A stretch of 64,000 nt of DNA from an uncultured Monoglobus sp. (GTDB lineage: Bacteria > Bacillota > Clostridia > Monoglobales > Monoglobaceae), in assembly GCA_947624305.1 (NCBI GenBank), contig CANQKC010000004.1, forward strand, positions 1 through 64,000. The letters are read 5' to 3'. Shown piece after piece: positions 10,701 through 18,566 of the stretch; position 1 is the stretch's first letter, and each line of letters opens with the position of its first letter. The notes under the pieces are model-generated. The model was not told the origin of the DNA and ran no database searches. It saw only the letters and a program-made list of their open reading frames with translations. The position numbers and the translations under genes are program-made.

Positions 10701-13700
10701 TGCGGTTCCCGCCGACAAGACCGTAAGGGTCGGCAAAGACAAGGAATACGCGACGATCAGCGACGCTCTGGCAGCCGTTAAGGCAATGAAGAGAGACTCG
10801 GGTGAGAGCGGTCGTATCACGATTGAGATCGACCCGGGCAATTACACCGAACAGGTTAGGGTAAATTCAGGCTATGTAACGCTCAAGGCGGCAGACGCGG
10901 CAAATCCGCCCGAGATCAACTGGTACTACGGCATAGGCTATATCTATTACAGCGCCGGTCCCGATCAGTATTACAGCGAGGACTGCGCGGTTGCCAAGAC
11001 AGCCAAGAAGCCCGTAACCAGATGGGGATGCGCGGTTCGCATCGAGCAGCCTTACGTTCTCATGGAGAACATCAAGGTCATCGACACGTTCAACTGCAGA
11101 GTCGTTCCCGAGGAGATCGCTGACGGCGTTGAGGCCGCAGGCCCCGGTATCTACGGCGACGTTTCGGGCAAGCCCGACAGAACAGTCGAGGGCTACGACG
11201 CGATGAAAAAGGACGCCACAGAGAGAGCGGCTGCTATCGCGATCGACGCCAATAACTTTGAGGCTTACAAGTGCGAGTTCGTATCATCTCAGGATACGTT
11301 CTATACCAACACCGCAAACTCATATATCAAGGACTGCTACATCGAGGGCGGCACGGACTATATTTACGGCGGAAAGCAGATCGTGTTTGACGGATGTACT
11401 CTGGCATGGCACGGCTACAGCGATCAGGCGAACGGCGGATATCTGACGGCCTGCTCCGATGACGGTGTATCTTTAGGTTATCTGTTCACAAACTGCACAG
11501 TTACCAACTCCAAGTACTTCCCGAACAATAAGTTCGCGGCAGGCGGCTGGGGCAGAAACTGGGGCGGAGCTTCCTGCCACGTTGTATACGAGAGCATGAA
11601 ACTTGACGGCGTTGACGTTCCCGGCCCGTGGGTAAAGATGGGCGGCGAGCTCAGCGAGTCCACGCTCTATATCCTCAAGGTAACGGATAAGAACGGCAAA
11701 GATGTTGACGTATCGGGAACAAACTTTAACCCCAACGGCACAGCGGAAGCCAATAACTACACGGTACACCCGGCATATGATTACTTCGGCACATGGACGC
11801 CGCCTCACTACGACGGTCCCGCAAAGCCGACGCCGACACCCAGACCGGAAGGCTTTGTTGATGTAAATCTTGATTTCACAAACACGGATCTTTATACCGG
11901 CACAGAGCAGAAATCGCCTCTGTCTGACGCGACAATAGCGGAACTCGCCGAGCAGGGAGTGACCCTTGACGCGGGAACAATGTATTGGAACGATCACGGC
12001 TGCAACGGCCTCGGCACAATAACGATCGACGCCAAAGGCCCCTACAAGGTAACGATAGGCGCCTGCAGCTTCGGCGCTGATTCCGTCCAGCTCTTAAACG
12101 GCGAAGAAGTTATTGATTCGGCGCCTCTCAAGAGCGCGGGCGACGGAGCTCAGGTTGTAATGTATTACGGCGGAACCGAAAAGACGCCTATAACCGTTAA
12201 ATTCAGCTCCGCGTCATATGTTCACTCGTTCGCCGTTCAGACCGTTGATCCTTCGGAGGTTCCCGATCCCTCGACAAAGGCGAAGATAACCTACGCTCTC
12301 GGCGAGTCCGAGGCTCAGGGCGAGCTGCCTCTCGAAACAACGGTAGACGTTGGAACAAAGGTCAATATCCCGATCTACGGCAAGCTCTACAAAGAAGGCT
12401 ACACGCTCACAGGCTGGACGCCCGACGGCGGCGCAACCGAGTATAAAGTCGGCGCCGAGTTCGAGGCGACAGGTAATATGGAACTTACGCCCGTATTCGT
12501 TCAGAACGCCGAAGGCGCTGTTCCCGTGGGTGATGTAGTGGTTAGCTTCGCGAAGCAGGATGGAGCTCCGCCTTTAGCTTGGGAAGGAGGCACCGATAAC
12601 GTATACGTTGTTCAGGGCAAGACCGCGGACGGTACTCCCATAGACGTGCCTATCACTGTTGTCACCAACCCCGGTAAGCTCAACAACGCCAACTGGAACG
12701 ATTGTGCCCAGTGCAACGAGGGAACGACATTCGGCTTCCCCACCGTTGACAATACTGTTGTCACAGTGAATAAGATTTATGACGGCACAAACGGAACATA
12801 CACGATAAACGGTGTTGACAAGGTCGGAAACGAGCAGAGCGAGACAATAACCGGCAAGACATCATCGACAATAGTCGTAAAGAACATAGGTGGTTACATT
12901 TCTTACTTTACGATCTCTTATCCCGCCGAAGCGCCCAAGCCTTCGGAAGAGCCCGGCGCGTTTACGGCCGAGTATGAGATCCTCGAGGGTTCCGAGGTAA
13001 CTATAAACGCCACGCCTGATACCGAGGGTCAGACTCCTGTTATCGAGATAACGGGCGAGGACGGTACGCCTATCAACTTGGCGGTTACGGACGGCAAGTT
13101 CACAATGCCGAATAACGATATAACCGTTAATGTTGAATTCAGCAGCGAGCCCGCGGCTTCGAGCGAGCCCGGACCGGCGGTGACGGATGAGCCCGCGGCA
13201 ACAGATGAGCCAGCGGCAACAGATGAGCCAGCGGCAACAGATGAGCCCGATACGCCCCCGGTTCCCGGCGAAATTGAATTGACATGGGAACAAGGTCAGG
13301 CAAAGTCGGATACCTCAGACGGCGAGCATTTTATCGTTGACAAGGAAGGCAAGAGCGGCGTTCATCAGGTTGGCAGAAACATTTACGCCGCGCTTCCCGA
13401 GGCAATAAGCGCCGGCAAGCTCACATTTGAGACTGATATATATCTCAGCCCAGACGAGCCCGGATTCAGAATTCAGGTTGAGAATGCAGCCGGCACAAAT
13501 TACCAGAACGACAATCCCGGCGTTATAGCCCAAAATATAGTGGCGACAGGCAGCAGCACTCCCGTAACATCTGTTACGGAAACCGGCTGGTACCACGCGA
13601 CGGTAGTTATTGACTACACAAGCGGTTCGCCCGTGATCACGGGTACGCTCACGGCTCCGTCCGGAGAAAAACTCATGGACAATGTTGAGGCGACGATAGA

Positions 13701-13803
13701 AAATGTTGCCGACACAGCCGTTAAGCAGATTCGCCTTATCAGCAGAGGAACAACCGGCGAAACGGATTCATATTTCGCAGATCCGGTTCTTAAAGCCGAA
13801 TGA
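7759..13803 (+). CDS. Giant SLH-anchored pectin methylesterase (CE8), paralogue
   Basis: 2014 residues and a paralogue of the preceding gene, with nearly the same signal peptide, three SLH domains (about 29-205) and InlB-type repeat (about 295-370). A repetitive S/T-E-A-P linker spans about 495-595. A putative binding module shared with the paralogue (about 630-780) precedes the CE8 domain, which here is central (about 985-1345). Catalytic residues are Asp1179 in SSQDT, Asp1200 in GTDY (again 21 apart) and Arg1266 in GRNW. After CE8 come a beta-sandwich-like module, a second InlB-type repeat, another module, a TDEPAA repeat linker (about 1810-1830) and a LamG-like C-terminal module (about 1835-2014). 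The same AAGGAGGG site precedes the ATG. Predicted role: surface pectin demethylation, with different binding modules from the first copy. Confidence 0.88.
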   Translation: MRTLKRTLSIVLAIAMVLTTFGMVTVSAANYADTPGHWAEAVIDEWTGYGVIQGDGGYFRPDDSITRAEVAQVTQNVIGYAATTENTFTDVDPNAWYTDAILRLAEAGALKGNGDGTMSPDAYMTREEAMTMLGRAYGLTPANTNAGITQYSDYQSISEYANGYIGAMTAAGYVNGYEDGTIRPQATVSRAEFVKILDNMIGLYIAAPGTYGPAYVKGLVMVKSGGVNLNGIVASGVVISPSAGGQLTLTNSQVDNNIYNMSSTMTVNSVGSNTTTSGSSGSTIYGGPMGSSNYRTYTVTFYVDGRTYHSASVRYNYYLTNIPTDPVKTGYTFAGWYTSANYAAQAGTTGIFDFGTTRITGNTSVYAGFISNSDVTPDPNATAAPTATPSVSIKDPTQEYNPEAPAEVKAELVPADGKDVTVSGVVWEGTNEAGQSVTLTEGKDYVIEGNNVVFNEEFLNSLYDGTHKVVIETSGGAVQFDIVVNGSSIPVPTAAPSTEAPSTETPSTEAPDVTEAPSTEAPSTEVPSTEAPSSEAPDVTGAPSTEVPSTEAPSSEAPDVTGAPSTEVPSTEAPSSEAPDVTGAPSTEAPTPDVQDVYHKATLKVTGGTGSLTGEGVKEATAPAAEAAADLPADEAWTVADAELDAMVLASEKGKAFGPYKDLSGYGEWAKGGSKLTYEHTNGVTYSFDHGWQTGSGGQTNRCFYFTPKQACIVTVAYTAQAGRPMYIYQGGNLLASGEDGATTDGKPAIISADIEDPTAGDVYVYGGSSNKQLYGIFADYYDPTVVVYQTLSGTINYTGSETGLKVRFTDTKDQTTYDVDLNAGAYSVDLRQNRNYTISIVDADGTVSSKTAVTLDSNSVSIAKKAKTQDINVVDIAPTEVKGDVVVHEITNNDGKSLDLSKVALKFTAKDDASITYDVAAGSIADNKYTVTMMPNHEYEVTATGIDGYALSPMSGSYLMAAGDMAPFKNILITETLGEVAVPADKTVRVGKDKEYATISDALAAVKAMKRDSGESGRITIEIDPGNYTEQVRVNSGYVTLKAADAANPPEINWYYGIGYIYYSAGPDQYYSEDCAVAKTAKKPVTRWGCAVRIEQPYVLMENIKVIDTFNCRVVPEEIADGVEAAGPGIYGDVSGKPDRTVEGYDAMKKDATERAAAIAIDANNFEAYKCEFVSSQDTFYTNTANSYIKDCYIEGGTDYIYGGKQIVFDGCTLAWHGYSDQANGGYLTACSDDGVSLGYLFTNCTVTNSKYFPNNKFAAGGWGRNWGGASCHVVYESMKLDGVDVPGPWVKMGGELSESTLYILKVTDKNGKDVDVSGTNFNPNGTAEANNYTVHPAYDYFGTWTPPHYDGPAKPTPTPRPEGFVDVNLDFTNTDLYTGTEQKSPLSDATIAELAEQGVTLDAGTMYWNDHGCNGLGTITIDAKGPYKVTIGACSFGADSVQLLNGEEVIDSAPLKSAGDGAQVVMYYGGTEKTPITVKFSSASYVHSFAVQTVDPSEVPDPSTKAKITYALGESEAQGELPLETTVDVGTKVNIPIYGKLYKEGYTLTGWTPDGGATEYKVGAEFEATGNMELTPVFVQNAEGAVPVGDVVVSFAKQDGAPPLAWEGGTDNVYVVQGKTADGTPIDVPITVVTNPGKLNNANWNDCAQCNEGTTFGFPTVDNTVVTVNKIYDGTNGTYTINGVDKVGNEQSETITGKTSSTIVVKNIGGYISYFTISYPAEAPKPSEEPGAFTAEYEILEGSEVTINATPDTEGQTPVIEITGEDGTPINLAVTDGKFTMPNNDITVNVEFSSEPAASSEPGPAVTDEPAATDEPAATDEPAATDEPDTPPVPGEIELTWEQGQAKSDTSDGEHFIVDKEGKSGVHQVGRNIYAALPEAISAGKLTFETDIYLSPDEPGFRIQVENAAGTNYQNDNPGVIAQNIVATGSSTPVTSVTETGWYHATVVIDYTSGSPVITGTLTAPSGEKLMDNVEATIENVADTAVKQIRLISRGTTGETDSYFADPVLKAE
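9301..9520 (+). repeat. 63-bp tandem repeats encoding an S/T-E-A-P linker
   Basis: The sequence gacgtaacagg recurs at 9370, 9433 and 9496, an exact 63-bp period encoding a 21-residue unit (P-S-T-E-V-P-S-T-E-A-P-S-S-E-A-P-D-V-T-G-A). A degenerate copy starts near 9292. It lies in frame in the paralogue's linker and probably changes length by slippage or recombination. Confidence 0.85.
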
Positions 13804-13904
13804 TTTGATATGCCTGCGGCAGCAGGCGCCGCTTGATCGCTCGCGAACATAGCGGCAACGCGGAAATGAGTAATTCCTTTTCCGCTGACTGATTTGCGGC
13901 TTAT

Positions 13905-13939
13905 ATCGCCCCTCGGGAAATCCCGAGGGGCGATTTTTT
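13905..13939 (+). terminator. Terminator of the second SLH gene
   Basis: A perfect 14-bp stem (ATCGCCCCTCGGGA, 13905-13918, with its complement at 13921-13934) is followed by a T-run. The 100 bases before it hold two weaker hairpins, including GCCTGC-ggca-GCAGGC at 13812-13827, and no gene. Confidence 0.9.
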
Positions 13940-13958
13940 GCGCCCAGCCAAAAATAGC

Positions 13959-13987
13959 TTGTATTTTCAAATAAGCTGTGGTATAAT
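13959..13987 (+). promoter_or_regulatory. Promoter of the signal-peptidase-like/polyamine operon
   Basis: TTGTAT (13959-13964) and a perfect TATAAT (13982-13987) are separated by 17 bp, 28 bp before the start codon. The three genes downstream are closely spaced on the same strand. Confidence 0.75.
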
Positions 13988-14014
13988 AGTGCAAACAAAT
14001 AAAGGAGTAAACAA

Positions 14015-14569
14015 ATGCAAAAGGAAAAACCGCGCGGCGGGAGGATGAGGCCTGCCGCCATGATCGCCGTGATCGCGCTGTGCGCGCTGATCGCCGCCGT
14101 GATTATCACGGCGCTGATCAATAAATATATGTTCTCGATGATAAAAGTCACGGGCGCGGGCATGGAGCCCGCGATATATTCGGGTGAAAGATGGCTCATT
14201 GACAAACGCTTTGACGATATAAGCCGTGGCGACATTGTCGTATTTAGCTCGGACGACGGCGGAGCATCGATCTCGCGCGTCGCGGCGGTTGGCGGCGACA
14301 GCGTTTATATCGACATGCAGAGCGGCAGACTCTATATAAACGGCGGGCTTGTCGACGAGCCTTACGCGAAAATATCGGCGGGCACGGGCGGCAAATTTAT
14401 AACCGAGCTCCAAAGCGGAAGAAATTACAGCAAGGAGTCGCCGTACGTTGTGGAGGACGGATATATTTTCGTCCTCGGCGACAACCGCGGCAACAGCCGC
14501 GACAGCCGCGAGTTCGGCCCGATACCCGAGAGCGCGGTTTTCGGAATAGCCGCGCGGAAACTGAAATAA
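14015..14569 (+). CDS. Signal peptidase I homologue lacking both catalytic residues
   Basis: 184-residue S26-family protein with one N-terminal membrane segment (about 12-32) and an outside domain. The family boxes are recognisable: [33 protein letters not shown], and [16 protein letters not shown] near the C-terminus. Signal peptidase I uses a Ser in G-D-S-M-x-P-T and a Lys in the V-K-R-I/V-x-G-x-P-G-D box. Here those positions are Gly49 (GGC) and Ser87 (TCG), so neither half of the dyad is present and protease activity is not expected. The Ser-His alternative of SipW-type enzymes is also excluded by the missing Ser. The ORF is otherwise intact, has a good AAAGGAG site and starts an operon with speD. 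Inference: a pseudoenzyme with a binding or scaffold role, or a decaying paralogue. Confidence 0.8.
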   Translation: MQKEKPRGGRMRPAAMIAVIALCALIAAVIITALINKYMFSMIKVTGAGMEPAIYSGERWLIDKRFDDISRGDIVVFSSDDGGASISRVAAVGGDSVYIDMQSGRLYINGGLVDEPYAKISAGTGGKFITELQSGRNYSKESPYVVEDGYIFVLGDNRGNSRDSREFGPIPESAVFGIAARKLK

Positions 14570-14588
14570 AAAGGCGGGGGATGAAAAA

Positions 14589-15377
14589 ATGGCAAACAAC
14601 AAGATCAAGCTTTACGCGTTCAACAATCTGACAAAGACATTAAGCTTTAATATCTATGACGTGTGCTACGCCAAGAGCGCGCGCGAGCAGAAGGACTATA
14701 TCGCTTATATCGACGAGCAGTATAACTCTGAGCGTCTGACCAATATTCTGCTCAAAGTAACCGAGATCATCGGCGCGAACGTGCTGAGCATTTCAAAGCA
14801 GGACTACGACCCGCAGGGCGCCAGTGTCAACCTTATGATAAGCGACGACGCGCTGAAGCCCGCGCAGCCCGCTTACAGCACCACGGTCGCGGGAGACGAG
14901 ATCATGGCCCACCTCGACAAGAGCCATGTCACGGTTCACACCTATCCCGAATATCACCCCGACAAGGCGATCTCGACCTTCCGCGTTGACATCTGTGTCT
15001 CCACCTGCGGCAAAATATCGCCGCTTAAAGCGCTTGACTATCTTATCGGCAGCTTCGATTCCGATATAATCACAGCCGATTACCGCGTCCGCGGCTTCAC
15101 CCGCGACCTCGACGGCAAAAAGCTGTTTATCGACCATGACATAACTTCCATTCAGGATTACATAGACAAAAAGACTCTTGAGCGTTACGACGCGATCGAC
15201 GTCAACGTGTACCAGTCGAACATTTTCCACACCAAGCTGCTCATCAAGGAGATCGATTTGCAGAACTATTTGTTCAAGACCGACGTATATGAGCTCGACC
15301 CGAGGACGCGGCTCAATATCAGCAGCAGCCTGCGCCGCGAAATGATCGAGATATTCAGCGGACAAAATATTTATTGA
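14589..15377 (+). CDS. speD: S-adenosylmethionine decarboxylase proenzyme
   Basis: 262 residues, very similar in length and sequence to the E. coli-type SpeD. It makes decarboxylated SAM, the aminopropyl donor for spermidine. The family motif [13 protein letters not shown] is present and its Ser is residue 112, the serine that becomes the pyruvoyl group after self-cleavage in E. coli SpeD. The N-terminus ([19 protein letters not shown]) and the segment [16 protein letters not shown] are typical. It begins 19 nt after the signal-peptidase-like gene and is followed 14 nt later by a decarboxylase gene, so the three are probably one transcript. No speE is seen here. Confidence 0.95.
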   Translation: MANNKIKLYAFNNLTKTLSFNIYDVCYAKSAREQKDYIAYIDEQYNSERLTNILLKVTEIIGANVLSISKQDYDPQGASVNLMISDDALKPAQPAYSTTVAGDEIMAHLDKSHVTVHTYPEYHPDKAISTFRVDICVSTCGKISPLKALDYLIGSFDSDIITADYRVRGFTRDLDGKKLFIDHDITSIQDYIDKKTLERYDAIDVNVYQSNIFHTKLLIKEIDLQNYLFKTDVYELDPRTRLNISSSLRREMIEIFSGQNIY

Positions 15378-15391
15378 CGGAGGGAGCGCCG

Positions 15392-16834
15392 TTGGAACAG
15401 GACAGAGCCCCGATCTACGAGGCCTTGCAGAATTTTAAATCAATGAGAATAGTGCCCTTTGACGTGCCCGGCCACAAACGAGGCAAGGGCAGCCCCGAGC
15501 TGACCGCTTTTTTGGGCAAACAGTGCATGGAGGCCGACGTGAACTCGATGAAGCCGCTTGACAATCTGTGCCATCCCGTTTCGGTGATACGCGAGGCGGA
15601 GGAGCTCGCGGCTGACGCGTTCGGCGCGCGCCACGCGTTTTTTATGGTCAACGGGACCACAAGCGCGGTGCAGGCGATGATATTTTCCGCCGTTAAAGAG
15701 GGCGAGAAGATCATTCTGCCCCGAAACGTCCACCGCAGCGCGATAAACGCGCTCGTGCTGAGCGGCGCGGAGCCGGTCTATGTGAACCCGGGCGTCAATA
15801 AGCGGCTCGGGATCCCGCTCGGAATGAGCGCCGACGACGTCAAGGCGGCGATAGCCGAAAACCCGGACGCCAAGGCGGTGTTCGTCAACAATCCCACATA
15901 TTACGGCATTTGCAGCGACCTCAGAAAGATAGTGGAAACGGCTCACAAGGCGGGAATGCTCGTCCTTGTCGACGAGGCGCACGGCACGCATTTTTATTTC
16001 GGCGACGGGTTCCCGATAAGCGCGATGGCCGCGGGAGCCGACATGTCCGCTGTCAGCATGCACAAAAACGGAGGCTCTCTCACCCAGAGCTCTTTTTTGC
16101 TTATCAACAACTACGTCAGCGAGGGCTACACCCGCCAGATAATCAACTTGACCCAGACCACCAGCGGCTCGTATCTGCTCATGTCGTCTCTTGACCTGTC
16201 GCGCAAGAACCTCGCCTTAAACGGCAGAAAGATCTACCGCCGCGTCAGCGAGCTCGCCGAGTACGCCCGCGGCGAGGTCAACCGCATTGGCGGCTATTAC
16301 GCCTTCGGCAAAGACCTGATCGACGGAAAGGCGGTCTATGATTTCGATTTGGCCAAGCTTTCGATCCACACCCGCGATATAGGCCTCGCCGGGATCGAGG
16401 TCTATGACATTCTGCGCGACGATTATGACATTCAGATCGAGTTCGGCGACATAGGAAATATTCTGGCGATAATCTCGGTGGGCGACACATATCTGATGAT
16501 CGAGCGGCTCATATCCTCGCTCAGCCAGATCGAGCATATCCACAGGCGCCCCACAGCGGGAATGTTTGATCACGAGTATATTTCGCCCGAGGTCGCCGCC
16601 GTGCCGAAACGCGCGTTCTTCGCGCCCAAGCGGGCGGTGCCGATCGAAAAGAGCGCGGGCATGGTGTGCGCCGAGTTCGTAATGTGCTATCCGCCCGGGA
16701 TCCCGATCCTCGCGCCCGGCGAGAGGATAACCCCCGAGATCCTTGAGTATATAGCCTACGCCAAGGAAAAGGGCTGCTTTATGACCGGAACCGAGGACAT
16801 AGAGCTTAACTACATTAATATAGCGGCAATATAA
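15392..16834 (+). CDS. speA: Orn/Lys/Arg-family PLP decarboxylase (probable arginine decarboxylase)
   Basis: 480 residues, fold-type I PLP enzyme of the Orn/Lys/Arg decarboxylase group. The N-terminus has the F-D-V-P-G-H-K-R-G-K-G motif, VDEAHGTH supplies the cofactor-binding Asp, and SMHKNGGSLTQSS holds the Schiff-base Lys225. The C-terminal lobe ends with CYPPGIPILAPGE, typical of the family. In Firmicutes this short form usually makes agmatine from arginine, but lysine or ornithine cannot be excluded. Start choice: a TTG at 15374 overlaps the speD stop, but the in-frame TTG at 15392 has GGAGGG 7 nt upstream and is preferred. Next to speD it points to spermidine synthesis through agmatine. 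Confidence 0.88.
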   Translation: MEQDRAPIYEALQNFKSMRIVPFDVPGHKRGKGSPELTAFLGKQCMEADVNSMKPLDNLCHPVSVIREAEELAADAFGARHAFFMVNGTTSAVQAMIFSAVKEGEKIILPRNVHRSAINALVLSGAEPVYVNPGVNKRLGIPLGMSADDVKAAIAENPDAKAVFVNNPTYYGICSDLRKIVETAHKAGMLVLVDEAHGTHFYFGDGFPISAMAAGADMSAVSMHKNGGSLTQSSFLLINNYVSEGYTRQIINLTQTTSGSYLLMSSLDLSRKNLALNGRKIYRRVSELAEYARGEVNRIGGYYAFGKDLIDGKAVYDFDLAKLSIHTRDIGLAGIEVYDILRDDYDIQIEFGDIGNILAIISVGDTYLMIERLISSLSQIEHIHRRPTAGMFDHEYISPEVAAVPKRAFFAPKRAVPIEKSAGMVCAEFVMCYPPGIPILAPGERITPEILEYIAYAKEKGCFMTGTEDIELNYINIAAI

Positions 16835-16835
16835 G

Positions 16836-16859
16836 GCAGCCCCGAGCGGGCTGTTTTTT
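16836..16859 (+). terminator. Terminator of the polyamine operon
   Basis: CAGCCC (16837-16842), a five-base loop and GGGCTG (16848-16853) are followed by six T, immediately after the decarboxylase stop codon. Confidence 0.85.
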
Positions 16860-16894
16860 ATGATTTTATGTAATAAAATTGTAATATAAATTGC

Positions 16895-16923
16895 TTGACA
16901 TGGTTTTGTCTGTAAATTATAAT
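16895..16923 (+). promoter_or_regulatory. Consensus promoter of recA
   Basis: A perfect TTGACA (16895-16900), 17-bp spacer and perfect TATAAT (16918-16923). I see no Gram-positive LexA box (CGAAC-N4-GTTCG type) around it, so SOS control is not evident from the sequence. Confidence 0.9.
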
Positions 16924-16991
16924 TATATTCAGGGGAATAGTATCCTTTTAAAATCACGCATAAAAATTTCGCAGAAACGGAGAAAAATATA

Positions 16992-18056
16992 ATGAATGAG
17001 GAAAAAAGAAAAGCACTTGATCTGGCAATGGGCCAGATAGAAAAACAGTTCGGAAGCGGCGCGGTAATGCGCCTCGGCGAGAAGCCCGACGCCAATGTTG
17101 AGGCGATCCCGACGGGCGCGCTGTCGCTCGACATAGCGCTCGGAATAGGCGGCCTGCCGAGAGGCAGGATCATTGAGATATACGGCCCCGAGTCCTCGGG
17201 TAAGACCACCGTCGCGCTGCATGTTGTGGCGCAGGTCCAGAAGATGGGCGGCGAGGCCGCGTTTATCGACGCCGAGCACGCGCTCGACCCGATATACGCC
17301 GAGGCGCTCGGCGTTCACACCGACGATCTTATCGTCTCTCAGCCCGACACGGGCGAGCAGGCGCTTGAGATTACCGAGCAGCTTGTGCGCAGCGGCGCGG
17401 TTGACGTTATCGTGATCGACTCGGTCGCGGCGCTGGTTCCCAGAGCCGAGATAGAGGGCCTTATGGGCGACTCGCATGTGGGACTCCAGGCGAGGCTGAT
17501 GTCACAGGCTTTAAGAAAGCTGGCCGGAATAATCTCAAAGTCCAACACTACCGCGATATTTATCAACCAGCTCCGCGAGAAGGTCGGCGTTATGTTCGGA
17601 AATCCCGAGACGACGACCGGCGGACGCGCGCTCAAGTTCTATGCCTCGGTGCGGCTTGACGTGCGCAGGATCGAGACATTAAAGGGCGACGACGGCGTTA
17701 TGGGCAACCGCACAAGAGTCAAGGTAGTCAAGAACAAGGTCGCGCCGCCGTTCAAGGAGGCCGAGTTTGACATAATCTACGGCGAAGGCATATCGAAAAT
17801 GGGCAATATTATCGACGTCGCTGTCGATTTTGACATAATCAAAAAGAGCGGTTCGTGGTTCAGCTATGAGGGCGAAAGGCTCGGTCAGGGCCGCGAAAAG
17901 GTCAAGGGAATTTTAGAGCAAAATCCCGAGCTGGCCGAGGAGATCGAGAATAAGATACGCGAGAAGGCGGGATTGCCCAAGCTCGGCGAGGAAGGCCCGT
18001 CAATGTTTGACGACGCTCCGGTCGAGGGCCTGGAAAAGCCGAAAAAGAAGAAATAG
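16992..18056 (+). CDS. recA: Recombinase RecA
   Basis: 354 residues, full length for RecA. It forms filaments on single-stranded DNA, catalyses strand exchange and triggers LexA cleavage. The Walker A motif GPESSGKT is at residues 65-72, [10 protein letters not shown] follows, [12 protein letters not shown] is the Walker B strand, and the L2 region [21 protein letters not shown] is present. The acidic/basic C-terminal tail ends in KPKKKK. The start is supported by an ACGGAGA site. recX follows 31 nt after the stop codon. Confidence 0.98.
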   Translation: MNEEKRKALDLAMGQIEKQFGSGAVMRLGEKPDANVEAIPTGALSLDIALGIGGLPRGRIIEIYGPESSGKTTVALHVVAQVQKMGGEAAFIDAEHALDPIYAEALGVHTDDLIVSQPDTGEQALEITEQLVRSGAVDVIVIDSVAALVPRAEIEGLMGDSHVGLQARLMSQALRKLAGIISKSNTTAIFINQLREKVGVMFGNPETTTGGRALKFYASVRLDVRRIETLKGDDGVMGNRTRVKVVKNKVAPPFKEAEFDIIYGEGISKMGNIIDVAVDFDIIKKSGSWFSYEGERLGQGREKVKGILEQNPELAEEIENKIREKAGLPKLGEEGPSMFDDAPVEGLEKPKKKK

Positions 18057-18087
18057 AAACGAGAAAATAAAGTGAATGGAGAAAATT

Positions 18088-18555
18088 ATGGATGATTTTA
18101 CAAAAGGAAAACATTTGGCCATGCGGTTTTTGGCGTCACGGATGTACACCTCACGCGAGATATACGACCGCCTCCGCCGCAAGGGCTATGACGAGGAAAC
18201 CGCCGAAAGTATTGTCGGCGGGCTGATTTCCGAAAAGCTGCTTGACGACAAGCATTACGCCGACTGCTATATAGCCGACAGCGTGAACCTTTCGGCCAAG
18301 GGCGAGTACCGAATTCGTCAGGAGCTGCTGCGCAAGGGCGTGGCGGCGAGCCTGATCGACCGAGCCTTTGACGACGCGGACGTTGATTTTGACGCCGCCC
18401 TGCGCGAGTATGTAAGGGAGCGGCTCCGCGTCACCGAGATAACCGACTATAAGTCGCTGATGAAGTTCAAGGCGGCGCTGGCGCGGCGCGGATTTTCGCC
18501 GGGCGGGATCAGGCGCGTGCTTGACGAGTTTGAGTTTGATTTTAACGAAAATTGA
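18088..18555 (+). CDS. recX: Regulatory protein RecX
   Basis: About 155 residues made of the repeated three-helix units of RecX, which binds and restrains RecA filaments. Typical features are the N-terminal A-M-R-F-L-A-S-R-M-Y-T-S-R-E-I segment, LRRKGYDEETAESIV, and the central I-R-Q-E-L-L-R-K-G-V stretch. It lies directly after recA, the usual place. An ATG at 18076 is in frame, but the GGAG at 18078-18081 sits 6 nt before the ATG at 18088, so the later start is preferred. The stop codon overlaps the region just upstream of rimO, giving tight linkage. Confidence 0.9.
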   Translation: MDDFTKGKHLAMRFLASRMYTSREIYDRLRRKGYDEETAESIVGGLISEKLLDDKHYADCYIADSVNLSAKGEYRIRQELLRKGVAASLIDRAFDDADVDFDAALREYVRERLRVTEITDYKSLMKFKAALARRGFSPGGIRRVLDEFEFDFNEN

Positions 18556-18566
18556 GGAGAGACAAT

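Noticed and set aside
16860-16991. LexA (SOS) operator at recA
   Set aside because: No inverted GAAC/GTTC pair of the right spacing was found around the promoter.
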